A program made the translations under genes and the position numbers. The notes under the pieces were generated by a model. It saw only the letters and a list, made by a program, of their open reading frames with translations. It was not told the DNA's origin and did not search any database. A stretch of 5,603 nucleotides of DNA from JALYZC01 sp035997675 (GTDB lineage Bacteria; Actinomycetota; Thermoleophilia; Solirubrobacterales; Solirubrobacteraceae): NCBI GenBank assembly GCA_035997675.1, contig DASYIJ010000036.1, forward strand, positions 1 through 5,603. The letters are read 5' to 3'. Shown one piece after another: positions 1 to 5,603 of this stretch (positions within the stretch are counted from its first letter, which is position 1; the number at the start of each line of letters is the position of its first letter).

Positions 1-2054
1 CGGCGGTGCTCGCGGCCGGCGCCGCGGGCGGCGTGCTCGCGGTGATCCTGGCCGCCCGCCTCGTCAGCGGCGCGGGGGGCGACGCGGCTCCCGTGCTGAT
101 CGCCGGCGTCGTCGCCTGGGCGGTGGCCGTCGCCGCCGGGCTGTCGGCGATCCGGTCGGGCCGGCGACCGCCGTGGCTGCTCGCGGCCGGCCCTCGGGAG
201 GCGACGGCGGCCTGGGCGGTCGCCGGGGCGCTCGCGCTCGCCGACGTGCTGGCGTTCGTCCCCGACCGTGTGCGCGAGCCCGGGCCGCTGGCGGTGTCGC
301 TCATCCTGGCCGGTGCCCTGGCGCTCGTCGTGCTGGGCGCCCAGCGGGTGCGTCTGCCGCGCGGCGCCGGCGTGGCGCTCGACGTCGCCGCGGTGGTTCT
401 CATCGTCCTCGGCGTCGTGGACGCGAGCTCGTTCCTTCCGCAGCTGCCCTACGACCCCGTCGGCGCGCTGGGCCAGCCGTTCGCCGTCGGCGACAACGCC
501 ATCGGGGCTCAGCTGGTGCACCAGGGCTTCTATCTCGGTCCCGTCAACGACGTGCTGCACGGCCGCGCCGTGCTCGTGGACACGTACTCGCAGTACGGCG
601 TGGGCGTCATCTACTTCCTGGCGGCGATCTTCGACGTGGCGCCGCTGGGCTACGGGCCGATGGGGCTGATCTCGAGCGCGCTGACCGGAGTGGCCTGCGC
701 GGCCGGCTACGGCGCCCTCCGCCTCGCCGGATGCGGGAGGGTGACGTCGGCGATCGCCCTGGCCGCGGGCATCGCCACGACCCAGCTGAACACGATCGGA
801 TCCTCGGCGGAGTTCCCGAGCACGGGAGCCCTGCGCTTCGGGCCGGCCTATCTCCTGATCCTGCTCGTCGTCGCGGGTGCGCGCTGGCCGGCACGCGAGC
901 GGGCGCTGCGCGTGGCCGCGCTCGCGGTGGTCGCCCTGTCGGCGGCGTGGAGCGCGGAGGCGCTGGGCTACGCGCTCGCCGTCTACGGTGCCGCCCGCGC
1001 CGTCGAGGCGGCGATCGCGGTCGGTCCGGCGCGCGCCCGGTTGGTGCGCTGGATCGGGCAGATCGGCTGGGCGATCGCCGCGGCGGCGGCGGCGATCGCA
1101 CTGGTCGAGGTGCTCACCCGGGTCTTCGCCGGCTCCTGGCCGGACTGGTCGCCCTACCTGGCGTTCCTGAAGCTGTACTCGAGCCGCACGGTCCCGCAGG
1201 TGATCGTGTTCCCCGCCATCAGCGCGTGGTCGACCGGCTTCGCCGTGGGCGCGCTGTACCTCGCATCGGCCGTGGCCACCGTCCGGCTCACGGGCGCGGG
1301 CCGCGTGCGTCCCGAGCTGCGCCCCCGGCTCGTCGCCGCGGCCGCGATCACCGCGTTCGGCGGCGTGAGCTTCAGCTACTGGATCACCCACGGCGCGCCG
1401 TTCTCCCTGCGCTGGGTGGCGCTCCCCGCGGCCCTCGTGGTCGCGCTCTGGGTCGACCTGATCGTGCGCGCCAGGCCCGCGCTGCCACGACCCGTGCGCC
1501 TCGCCGGCCTGGGCGTGGGCCTGTGGCTCGCGGCACTCGTCGTCGTGTTCGCGTGGCCGCAGGTGCAGGCGACGGGCGAACGCACGGCGCTCGTGCACGC
1601 GCTCCCGGGCGCCCCGTCCCTGCGCCACGACGTCGGCTCGCTCTGGCACGCGCCCGTCGTGGACCCGCGGGCGGTCGAGGGCGAGGCGCTCCTGCGCCGA
1701 TACGCCCCGCACCACCGCCCCGTCGTCGTCCTGACGGAGGGCGACCTCGGGCTCGAGATCCTCATGCGCACCGGCCGGACGAACGCCGTGCCGCTGGGGC
1801 ACCCGCTGCAGTCCGATCTCATCCCCACGTACGTCCTCGCCCGCGTGCGCCCGGTCGTCGACGGGTTGTCGCCGGGAACGCTCGCCCTCACCGAGATCGT
1901 CCCCGACTCCCGGATCCGGGACAACTCCAACGTGCTCCTACACGAGACGATCGCGCTCCTGGCGCGCCGGTTCACGAGCCGTCCCGTCGCGCGCACGAAG
2001 GCCGGCCTGATCCTCGTCCGGTTGGAGCCGCGTCCGGGCGCGGCGCGCCGGTAG
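1..2054 (+). CDS. Polytopic membrane protein, possible GT-C-like glycosyltransferase (5' end probably cut off)
   Basis: I do not recognise a named family. The first visible start is a GTG at 6-8 (682 codons from there), but the frame is open to the window edge and residues 4-22 are already a membrane helix, so the gene probably begins upstream. About 13-15 hydrophobic segments can be seen, for example near residues 28-49, 66-85, 94-112, 121-140, 197-216, 278-292, 302-330, 351-371, 397-424, 441-460, 468-487 and 498-518. A polar loop at about 141-195 is rich in likely functional residues (D163, N164, H172, N181, D182, H185, D192, then SQYG at 195-198). The C-terminal 160 residues (about 521-682) are hydrophilic and look like a soluble domain. 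Many helices, a polar loop and a soluble tail resemble GT-C glycosyltransferases that use lipid-linked sugars, and the flippase next door fits, but this is inference. Another kind of polytopic membrane protein is possible. The TAG stop lies in a hairpin arm shared with the convergent flippase. Confidence 0.72.
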   Translation, partial: AVLAAGAAGGVLAVILAARLVSGAGGDAAPVLIAGVVAWAVAVAAGLSAIRSGRRPPWLLAAGPREATAAWAVAGALALADVLAFVPDRVREPGPLAVSLILAGALALVVLGAQRVRLPRGAGVALDVAAVVLIVLGVVDASSFLPQLPYDPVGALGQPFAVGDNAIGAQLVHQGFYLGPVNDVLHGRAVLVDTYSQYGVGVIYFLAAIFDVAPLGYGPMGLISSALTGVACAAGYGALRLAGCGRVTSAIALAAGIATTQLNTIGSSAEFPSTGALRFGPAYLLILLVVAGARWPARERALRVAALAVVALSAAWSAEALGYALAVYGAARAVEAAIAVGPARARLVRWIGQIGWAIAAAAAAIALVEVLTRVFAGSWPDWSPYLAFLKLYSSRTVPQVIVFPAISAWSTGFAVGALYLASAVATVRLTGAGRVRPELRPRLVAAAAITAFGGVSFSYWITHGAPFSLRWVALPAALVVALWVDLIVRARPALPRPVRLAGLGVGLWLAALVVVFAWPQVQATGERTALVHALPGAPSLRHDVGSLWHAPVVDPRAVEGEALLRRYAPHHRPVVVLTEGDLGLEILMRTGRTNAVPLGHPLQSDLIPTYVLARVRPVVDGLSPGTLALTEIVPDSRIRDNSNVLLHETIALLARRFTSRPVARTKAGLILVRLEPRPGAARR

Positions 2055-2094
2055 ACGCGTCCCGGACCGACCGCGCACCGTCCGCGGCGTCTAC
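2051..2094. terminator. Bidirectional hairpin between convergent genes, containing both stop codons
   Basis: GTAGACGC at 2051-2058 is a perfect 8-bp inverted repeat of GCGTCTAC at 2087-2094. Inside it, CGGAC (2063-2067) can pair with GTCCG (2080-2084), giving a two-part stem with a small internal loop and a 12-nt apical loop. The left arm holds the TAG of the + gene (2052-2054) and the right arm holds the TAG of the - gene (CTA at 2091-2093). There is no T-tract on either side, so it is not a classical intrinsic terminator. In a high-GC actinobacterium it may still stop or pause polymerase, or protect 3' ends. The terminator role is inferred from position and symmetry. Confidence 0.45.
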
Positions 2095-3608
2095 GCCGAC
2101 TGCCCGACCAGCGGACGCGATTCGGTGCCCACCTGCGGCCGGCGGAGGTATCCGACGACCTCGCGCAGCAGGTCCCGCTCGAGCAGCAGCGTGAACACCG
2201 CGGTGACGATCACGTAGAGGGCCAGCTCGGCGAGCGCGGCCGCCAGCGTCCGGTGGGCCCCGTCCACCGCGCGCAGCGCGAGCACCGCGAGCGTCGCGGG
2301 GATCGTCGGAGCGACGGCACGGACGATGTGACGGATGATTCGGAAGTCGGGGAACAGCCGGCCGAGGTAGTACATGCGCAGGCTCAGGCTGACCGTCGCC
2401 ATCACGGCCATGCCGATCGCCAGGCCGTCCAGCCCGTCGGCGATGAGGAGCGGGATCGCGACCGCCACGAAGCTGAGCATGCAGAGAAAGCTCCACACCG
2501 CGATCGGCCGGGTCTCCGCCCGCGCCCGGTAGAAGGCGTCCCAGTTGAAGCCGATGTGCGCCAGGCCGGCGATCACGCCGAAGACCTGGATCAGCCCGAC
2601 GCCGGCGCGCCATCGCTCGCCGATGCCGAACTGGACGAGGTCGGACGCGAACAGCGCCACGCCCACCCCGAAGGGGAGCCCCCACATGAGCGCCAGGCGG
2701 TTCGACTTCACGAACGTCTCGAAGAGGAGGTCCGTGCGGTCGCGCACGGCGCAGATGGCCGGATAGATGGTCTGCGTGACCATCTCGTCGACGCGGTTGG
2801 CGTAGTTGGAGATCGAGGAGGCCAGCGCGATGATGCCCACCCCGGCGAGCCCGAGCACCTGCTCGCCGACGAGGATGGAGCTCTGGGCGATCACGAGGCT
2901 GCTGGCGGCGGCCGCGAACAGCGGCCACGAGAAGGAGACGTACTGGCGCAGGACGCCGGGGTCGTAGCGCAGGCGGACTCGGTAGGGAGAGCTGGCGAAC
3001 ACCGCCGCGCCCGCGGCCCACGCGCCGACGGCGGCGCCGACCACGAGGCTCCAGTAGCCGGCCCCGGCGACGGCCAGCCCGATCGTCACGACGAACCCGA
3101 GCACCGGATCGATCGCCTGCAGCGTGCGCTGGCGCACGAAGTCCATTCGCCGGTAGTAGATCCATACGGGTACCTGCAGCGCCGATCCGGCGATCGCAAC
3201 GACGAAGACCAGGCTCGGCGCAACGAGCTCCCCGTGGCCGTAGACCACGGCGACGACGGGGATGGCCGCGAGCATCAACAGCATGAACGCGCCGGTGACG
3301 ATGAGCTCGACGGTGAACGCCCGCTGGAACGCGGCCTCCTGATCGGCCTCGTCCTGCTGGACGTAGCGGTCGACGACGCCGACCTGCTTGAGCCACAGCA
3401 GCGTCGTGAACGTGATCATCACGATGCCCCAGACGCCGTATTCCGCGGCCCCGAGGATGCCGGCGACGATGAAGCCACGCAGCAGGCCGAGCGTGTACAG
3501 CCCGATGAGGAAGGCGCCGTTGACGAGCGTCCCGCGCGCGGCGTGCTGGCGCAGCGATCCTCCGGCGAGGTCGATCCGCTCGGCGGCGGCGTTGCCCGAC
3601 TCGCTCAC
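2091..3608 (-). CDS. Wzx-type polysaccharide / lipid-linked oligosaccharide flippase (MOP superfamily)
   Basis: A 505-residue polytopic protein of the usual length for the Wzx/WzxC-like branch of the MOP (MATE-like) exporters, which move undecaprenyl-linked glycans from the inner to the outer leaflet of the plasma membrane. After a polar N-terminus (1-27) the first helix pair includes LYTLGLLRGFIVAGILG (37-53) followed by AAEYGVWG (54-61), a typical first-repeat signature. Further helices lie near 99-123, 131-150, 168-205, 228-262, 303-321, 336-352, 368-390, 395-412, 433-447 and 455-476. Conserved-looking charged positions between the halves include R272, E275, R289 and K301 (the stretch from NRVDEMVTQTIYP at 271-283 to KSNRLALMWG at 301-310). 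The start is GTG at 3608: an in-frame TAA at 3620-3618 leaves no earlier start. There is no proper Shine-Dalgarno (GGAG only 2 nt away), and a TAAGCT box ends 6 nt upstream, so a leaderless mRNA is likely. The exact glycan cannot be read from sequence; a teichuronic-acid or O-antigen-type exporter would look similar. Confidence 0.9.
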   Translation of the reverse strand: MSESGNAAAERIDLAGGSLRQHAARGTLVNGAFLIGLYTLGLLRGFIVAGILGAAEYGVWGIVMITFTTLLWLKQVGVVDRYVQQDEADQEAAFQRAFTVELIVTGAFMLLMLAAIPVVAVVYGHGELVAPSLVFVVAIAGSALQVPVWIYYRRMDFVRQRTLQAIDPVLGFVVTIGLAVAGAGYWSLVVGAAVGAWAAGAAVFASSPYRVRLRYDPGVLRQYVSFSWPLFAAAASSLVIAQSSILVGEQVLGLAGVGIIALASSISNYANRVDEMVTQTIYPAICAVRDRTDLLFETFVKSNRLALMWGLPFGVGVALFASDLVQFGIGERWRAGVGLIQVFGVIAGLAHIGFNWDAFYRARAETRPIAVWSFLCMLSFVAVAIPLLIADGLDGLAIGMAVMATVSLSLRMYYLGRLFPDFRIIRHIVRAVAPTIPATLAVLALRAVDGAHRTLAAALAELALYVIVTAVFTLLLERDLLREVVGYLRRPQVGTESRPLVGQSA

Positions 3609-3649
3609 GACTCCAGCTTACGGCCGCCGACCGCCGGTACGCTGTGCCG
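3609..3649. promoter_or_regulatory. Divergent, symmetric promoter pair for flippase (-) and methyltransferase (+), probably leaderless
   Basis: On the + strand TACGCT (3638-3643) is followed by 6 bp and then GTG at 3650-3652. On the - strand TAAGCT (3620 down to 3615) is followed by 6 bp and then GTG at 3608-3606. Both boxes fit the TANNNT form of the actinobacterial -10 element, and the 6-bp distance puts the start site at or next to the GTG, as in leaderless transcripts. The two boxes are 17 bp apart, so each lies where the other's -35 would be (AGCTTA and AGCGTA, poor matches to TTGACA). The two promoters therefore probably cannot be bound by polymerase at the same time. This is read from sequence alone; start sites are predicted. 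Confidence 0.5.
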
Positions 3650-4426
3650 GTGTCCCGGCCAACGTCGACGGTCGCGGGGGCGAGGGCGTCCGACGACCTG
3701 GTCGCCCGGCTCGAGAGCACCCCCTGGTACCACACCATCGAGCTCGCTCCGGGCGTGACGACGCCGGGGATGTTCGATCACCGGCCCTACGTCGCGCGCT
3801 ACGGGCTGCCCGACGATCTCTCCGGCCTGCGGGCGCTCGACGTGGGGACGCTCGACGGCTTCTGGGCCTTCGAGCTCGAGCGCCGCGGCGCGACCGTCAT
3901 CGGCCTCGACCTGGACCGAGCGCAGGAGCTCGACTGGCCGCCGCGCCTGCGGGCCGCCGGCGAGGCCGGCCGAGACGGGGGAGCGACGCTGGCTCATGGC
4001 CGCGGCTTCGAGATCGCCCGCGAGGCGCTCGGCAGTACGGTGAACCGGGTGCCGCTGAGCGTGTACGACGCGACGCCGGAACGGCTGGGCGGCGCGTTCG
4101 ACCTGGTGTTCTGCGGATCCGTGCTGATCCACCTGCGCGATCCCATGCTCGCGCTCGAGCGGATGGCCGCCCTGTGCCGGGGCCGTCTCGTGCTCGCCGA
4201 GGAGTACAGCCGGCGGCTGGACTGGTTCCCGGTCGCGGCCGCGGCCGAGTTCCGCGCCGACACACCGTGGATGACCTGGTGGGTGCCGGGCAGCGCGACC
4301 TGGGTCCGGATGGTGCGGTGCGCGGGGTTCGAGGACGTGCGCCGCCACGACCGCTTTCGGCTGCGCTTCCGGGCGAAGCAGGGCGCGGTTCCCCACGCGG
4401 TGATCCACGCCCGCGGCACCGCGTGA
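3650..4426 (+). CDS. Class I SAM-dependent methyltransferase, CmoB/DUF1698-like
   Basis: A soluble protein of 258 residues counted from GTG 3650 (260 from the alternative GTG 3644). It probably moves a methyl group from SAM to a small molecule, sugar or lipid-linked substrate. A pre-domain with WYHTIEL (26-32) and TPGMFDHR (38-45) precedes the Rossmann fold, as in CmoB-like (Methyltransf_9/DUF1698) enzymes. Motif I is DVGTLDG (64-70); the acidic end of strand 2 is GLDLD (85-89); motif IV is FDLVFCGSVLIHLRDP (150-165); AEEYS (183-187) and a tryptophan-rich TPWMTWWVP (205-213) follow, then a helix ending in AGFEDV (225-230). I prefer GTG 3650 because a TACGCT box ends 6 bp before it, whereas GTG 3644 would directly abut that box; neither has a clear Shine-Dalgarno. 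True CmoB (tRNA wobble uridine carboxymethylation) is longer, so tRNA modification is unlikely. Next to a glycan flippase, a sugar or cell-envelope substrate is plausible but unproven. Confidence 0.85.
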   Translation: MSRPTSTVAGARASDDLVARLESTPWYHTIELAPGVTTPGMFDHRPYVARYGLPDDLSGLRALDVGTLDGFWAFELERRGATVIGLDLDRAQELDWPPRLRAAGEAGRDGGATLAHGRGFEIAREALGSTVNRVPLSVYDATPERLGGAFDLVFCGSVLIHLRDPMLALERMAALCRGRLVLAEEYSRRLDWFPVAAAAEFRADTPWMTWWVPGSATWVRMVRCAGFEDVRRHDRFRLRFRAKQGAVPHAVIHARGTA

Positions 4427-4428
4427 CC

Positions 4429-4450
4429 CTGGAGGTGTAGCTACAGCCAG
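4429..4450. terminator. Short palindrome between convergent methyltransferase and corA
   Basis: TGTAGCTACA at 4436-4445 is a perfect 10-bp palindrome, flanked by CTGG (4429-4432) and CCAG (4447-4450), which can also pair. The - strand stop of the CorA gene (CTA at 4441-4443) lies inside it. The loop would be very small and no T-tract follows, so a terminator role is only suggested by position in the 14-bp gap between the two stop codons. Confidence 0.25.
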
Positions 4451-5439
4451 CCGCGCCGGCGCGCGAACGTGAGCATCCCGACGAGCATCACGAGCATCAC
4501 CCCGACGACGATCCAGAAGGCGCTGAGCTTGCCCTGGCCGGGAACCCCGGTGTTCATGCCCCAGATCCCGGCCACCAGCGTGAGCGGGAGGAACACCACC
4601 GTGAGCACGGTGAGGACGCGGAGGATGTCGTTGAGCTGGTGGGTCAGCACCGACTCGTTCGTCTCCTCGAGCGCCTCGGCCGTCTCCTTGTAGCCCTCGA
4701 GCATCTGCCAGATGCGCTCGGAGGCGTCGTTGATGTCGTCGAAGTACAGGTCGAGGTCATCGGCGATGTAGCGCGTCTTGGTGCGCTCGAGGTCGCCGAT
4801 CACGGCACGCTGCGGGCGGATGATCTTGCGGAAGTTGATGATCTCCTGCTTGACGTTGGAGAGATCGCGCACGATCTCCTTGGAGCGACCCTCGAAGATG
4901 TCCTGCTCGAGGCGCTCGAGCTTGTTGCCCATCTTGCGCAGCATCGGGAACGACGCGTCGACGCTGTCGTCGACGATCTTGTAGAGCAGGTAGCCGGCGC
5001 CCTTGGAGAACATCTGGTCGCGGAACTCCGGGTTGGAGCGGCAGCGCTCGAACAGGTACTCCACGGGCTGGAGCGGCTCGTTGGGAAGCGTGATCACGAA
5101 GTCGCGGCCGACGAACAGGTCGAGCTCGGCCGCGTTGAGCCGGCCGACCTGCTTGTCGTAGCGCGGGAAGTGGAGCACGATGAACAGGTAGTCGTCGTAC
5201 TCGTCGATCTTGGCCCGCTGGTTGCGCGAGAAGACGTCCTCGTAGTCGAGCGGGTGGAACCCGAAATGCTCTTCCAGCCAGGCGCGATCGATGGCCCGGG
5301 GCCGCTCGATGTGGATCCACCGCAGGCCGTCGGTCTCGACGGTCTGGATGTTGGGGGTCTCAGGCTCGGTCGGGCGGGAGGCGACGCCGCCGCGCAGACG
5401 CGCCGTTCGACCAAAGCGTCGCTTGGGCAGGTTCGGCAT
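4441..5439 (-). CDS. corA: CorA-family divalent metal ion transporter
   Basis: A 332-residue protein of typical CorA length; family members form pentameric channels in the plasma membrane that pass Mg2+ (or Co2+/Ni2+, or Zn2+ in the ZntB branch). A basic, low-complexity N-terminus (1-30) precedes the cytoplasmic alpha/beta domain (about 31-150, with HPLDYEDVF at 62-70 and DDYLFIVLHFPRY at 82-94). A long, charged stalk-helix region (about 155-270) leads to two C-terminal helices (about 275-293 and 305-325). The signature GMN is present at 294-296. The loop after it reads TGVPGQGK instead of the acidic MPEL-type loop of classical CorA and looks more like the GxNVGGIPG loop of ZntB, so the ion is uncertain. 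The C-terminus is basic (RRRGWL), which suits a cytoplasmic tail. ATG 5439 is the first start after an in-frame TGA at 5463-5461; the Shine-Dalgarno is weak. The gene appears monocistronic, convergent with the methyltransferase and divergent from the riboswitch unit. Confidence 0.92.
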   Translation of the reverse strand: MPNLPKRRFGRTARLRGGVASRPTEPETPNIQTVETDGLRWIHIERPRAIDRAWLEEHFGFHPLDYEDVFSRNQRAKIDEYDDYLFIVLHFPRYDKQVGRLNAAELDLFVGRDFVITLPNEPLQPVEYLFERCRSNPEFRDQMFSKGAGYLLYKIVDDSVDASFPMLRKMGNKLERLEQDIFEGRSKEIVRDLSNVKQEIINFRKIIRPQRAVIGDLERTKTRYIADDLDLYFDDINDASERIWQMLEGYKETAEALEETNESVLTHQLNDILRVLTVLTVVFLPLTLVAGIWGMNTGVPGQGKLSAFWIVVGVMLVMLVGMLTFARRRGWL

Positions 5440-5464
5440 TGGTACTTCGCGGGTCGTCGCTCAT
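5360..5464 (-). other. Candidate 34-codon upstream ORF overlapping the corA start in another frame
   Basis: An ATG at 5464-5462 is preceded by GGGAG (5477-5473) at a spacing of 8 nt, a better initiation signal than that of the corA ATG itself. The frame runs 34 codons (starting MSDDPRSTNAEP, later a run of four arginines) and stops with TGA at 5362-5360, overlapping the first 80 bases of corA in a shifted frame. It may be a short leader peptide coupled to corA translation, or chance. It has no recognisable domain. Confidence 0.2.
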
Positions 5465-5483
5465 CAGATTCGCTCCCGAGGCA

Positions 5484-5512
5484 AGTCTACCTGCGCTGGT
5501 GCTTGCTTCAGA
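5484..5512 (-). promoter_or_regulatory. Possible promoter of corA
   Basis: On the - strand TAGACT (5489 down to 5484) fits the TANNNT -10 form. At 17 bp upstream the hexamer is TCTGAA (5512 down to 5507), a poor -35. Transcription would begin near 5477, giving a leader of about 38 nt before the corA ATG. It overlaps the -35 region of the divergent riboswitch promoter. Confidence 0.3.
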
Positions 5513-5530
5513 CCGGACGCTGGCTATACT
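5503..5530 (+). promoter_or_regulatory. Sigma70-like promoter driving the SAM riboswitch transcript
   Basis: TTGCTT (5503-5508) and TATACT (5525-5530) are separated by 16 bp. The -10 differs from TATAAT at one position, which stands out in such GC-rich DNA. The expected start lies near 5537-5540, about 10-15 nt before the riboswitch core begins, which fits a short 5' leader. Position directly upstream of a recognised riboswitch supports the call. Confidence 0.65.
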
Positions 5531-5546
5531 CCGCGCCACATAGCAG

Positions 5547-5603
5547 TACGCATCCAGAGGGGTGGAGGGACTGGCCCTATGAAACCCCGGCAACCCCCCG
5601 CTA
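5547..5603 (+). ncRNA. SAM-I (S-box) riboswitch, 5' half only, cut by window end
   Basis: The segment matches the well-known S-box core: AGAGGGGTGGAGGGACTGGC (5556-5575) continuing to ATGAAACCCCGGCAACC (5579-5595). The outer P2 stem is GGGGT (5559-5563) with ACCCC (5584-5588); the kink-turn bases GGA (5564-5566) and TATGAA (5578-5583) separate it from the inner GGG (5567-5569) / CCC (5575-5577) stem. The ACTGG loop (5570-5574) is the part that makes the pseudoknot in this family. GGCAACC (5589-5595) leads into P3. The 5' strand of P1 should be about 5547-5555; its partner, P3, P4 and the expression platform lie outside the window. SAM-I elements turn off methionine, cysteine or SAM-related genes when SAM is abundant, so the next + strand gene is probably in that pathway. 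Confidence 0.93.

Noticed and set aside
1081..1096. GGC/GCG run resembling a trinucleotide repeat
   Set aside because: It encodes an alanine-rich membrane helix (AIAAAAAAIA) in gene 1 and is ordinary in such GC-rich coding DNA.
173..2194. 673-codon + strand frame rich in Arg, Gly and Pro
   Set aside because: It lies in another frame of gene 1, has low-complexity Arg/Ala/Gly composition and no domain; it is a typical high-GC shadow frame.
1972..3738. 588-codon - strand frame over the flippase
   Set aside because: The flippase frame gives clear membrane helices and family signatures; this one is Arg-rich low-complexity sequence in an alternative frame.
2253..3758. 501-codon + strand frame antisense to the flippase, rich in Asp, Arg, His and Glu
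   Set aside because: The composition is what the complement of hydrophobic GC-rich codons gives; no domain and no plausible start signal.
3605..4408. 267-codon - strand frame antisense to the methyltransferase
   Set aside because: No recognisable domain, and it conflicts with the well-supported + strand gene.
3388..4440. 350-codon + strand frame across the divergent promoter and methyltransferase
   Set aside because: It would cross the flippase start and is out of frame with the clear methyltransferase motifs; Arg-rich shadow.
4470..4502. GAGCATC repeated three times within about 30 bases
   Set aside because: It encodes the Met/Leu/Val-rich last helix of CorA (VMLVMLVGML), so codon use in a hydrophobic helix explains it.

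Overview
The window is very GC-rich (roughly 70% by eye, not counted), with long spurious open frames on both strands and an Ala/Arg/Val-rich coding style. This, together with leaderless-looking promoters, a CorA-type transporter and a SAM-I riboswitch, suggests a high-GC actinobacterium. A Thermoleophilia/Solirubrobacterales-like organism is my best guess from the look of the proteins, but this is inference, not a database result.

Layout, left to right: (1) a polytopic membrane protein on +, probably cut at its 5' end by the window edge, ending at 2054; (2) a Wzx-type polysaccharide flippase on - (2091-3608), convergent with gene 1 across a 36-bp gap that can fold into a hairpin containing both stop codons; (3) a class I SAM-dependent methyltransferase on + (about 3650-4426), divergent from the flippase across a tiny gap whose two TANNNT boxes each sit 6 bp before a GTG; (4) a CorA-family metal-ion transporter on - (4441-5439), convergent with the methyltransferase across 14 bp; (5) a divergent control region (5440-5603) with a good sigma70-like promoter on + driving the 5' half of a SAM-I riboswitch, whose regulated gene lies beyond the right edge.

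Every neighbouring pair of genes is convergent or divergent, so no operon is visible. Genes 1-3 share a cell-surface theme: a candidate GT-C-like membrane protein, a lipid-linked glycan flippase and a small-molecule or sugar methyltransferase. They could be pieces of a surface polysaccharide region, but the strand alternation means each is probably transcribed on its own. CorA and the riboswitch-controlled gene look like unrelated housekeeping functions (divalent cation transport; methionine/SAM metabolism).

I found no clear undescribed multi-gene system, mobile element, CRISPR array or tRNA. The most interesting signals are in the short intergenic regions: the symmetric back-to-back promoter at 3606-3652, the stop-codon hairpin at 2051-2094, the truncated SAM-I riboswitch, and a well-initiated small frame overlapping the start of corA.
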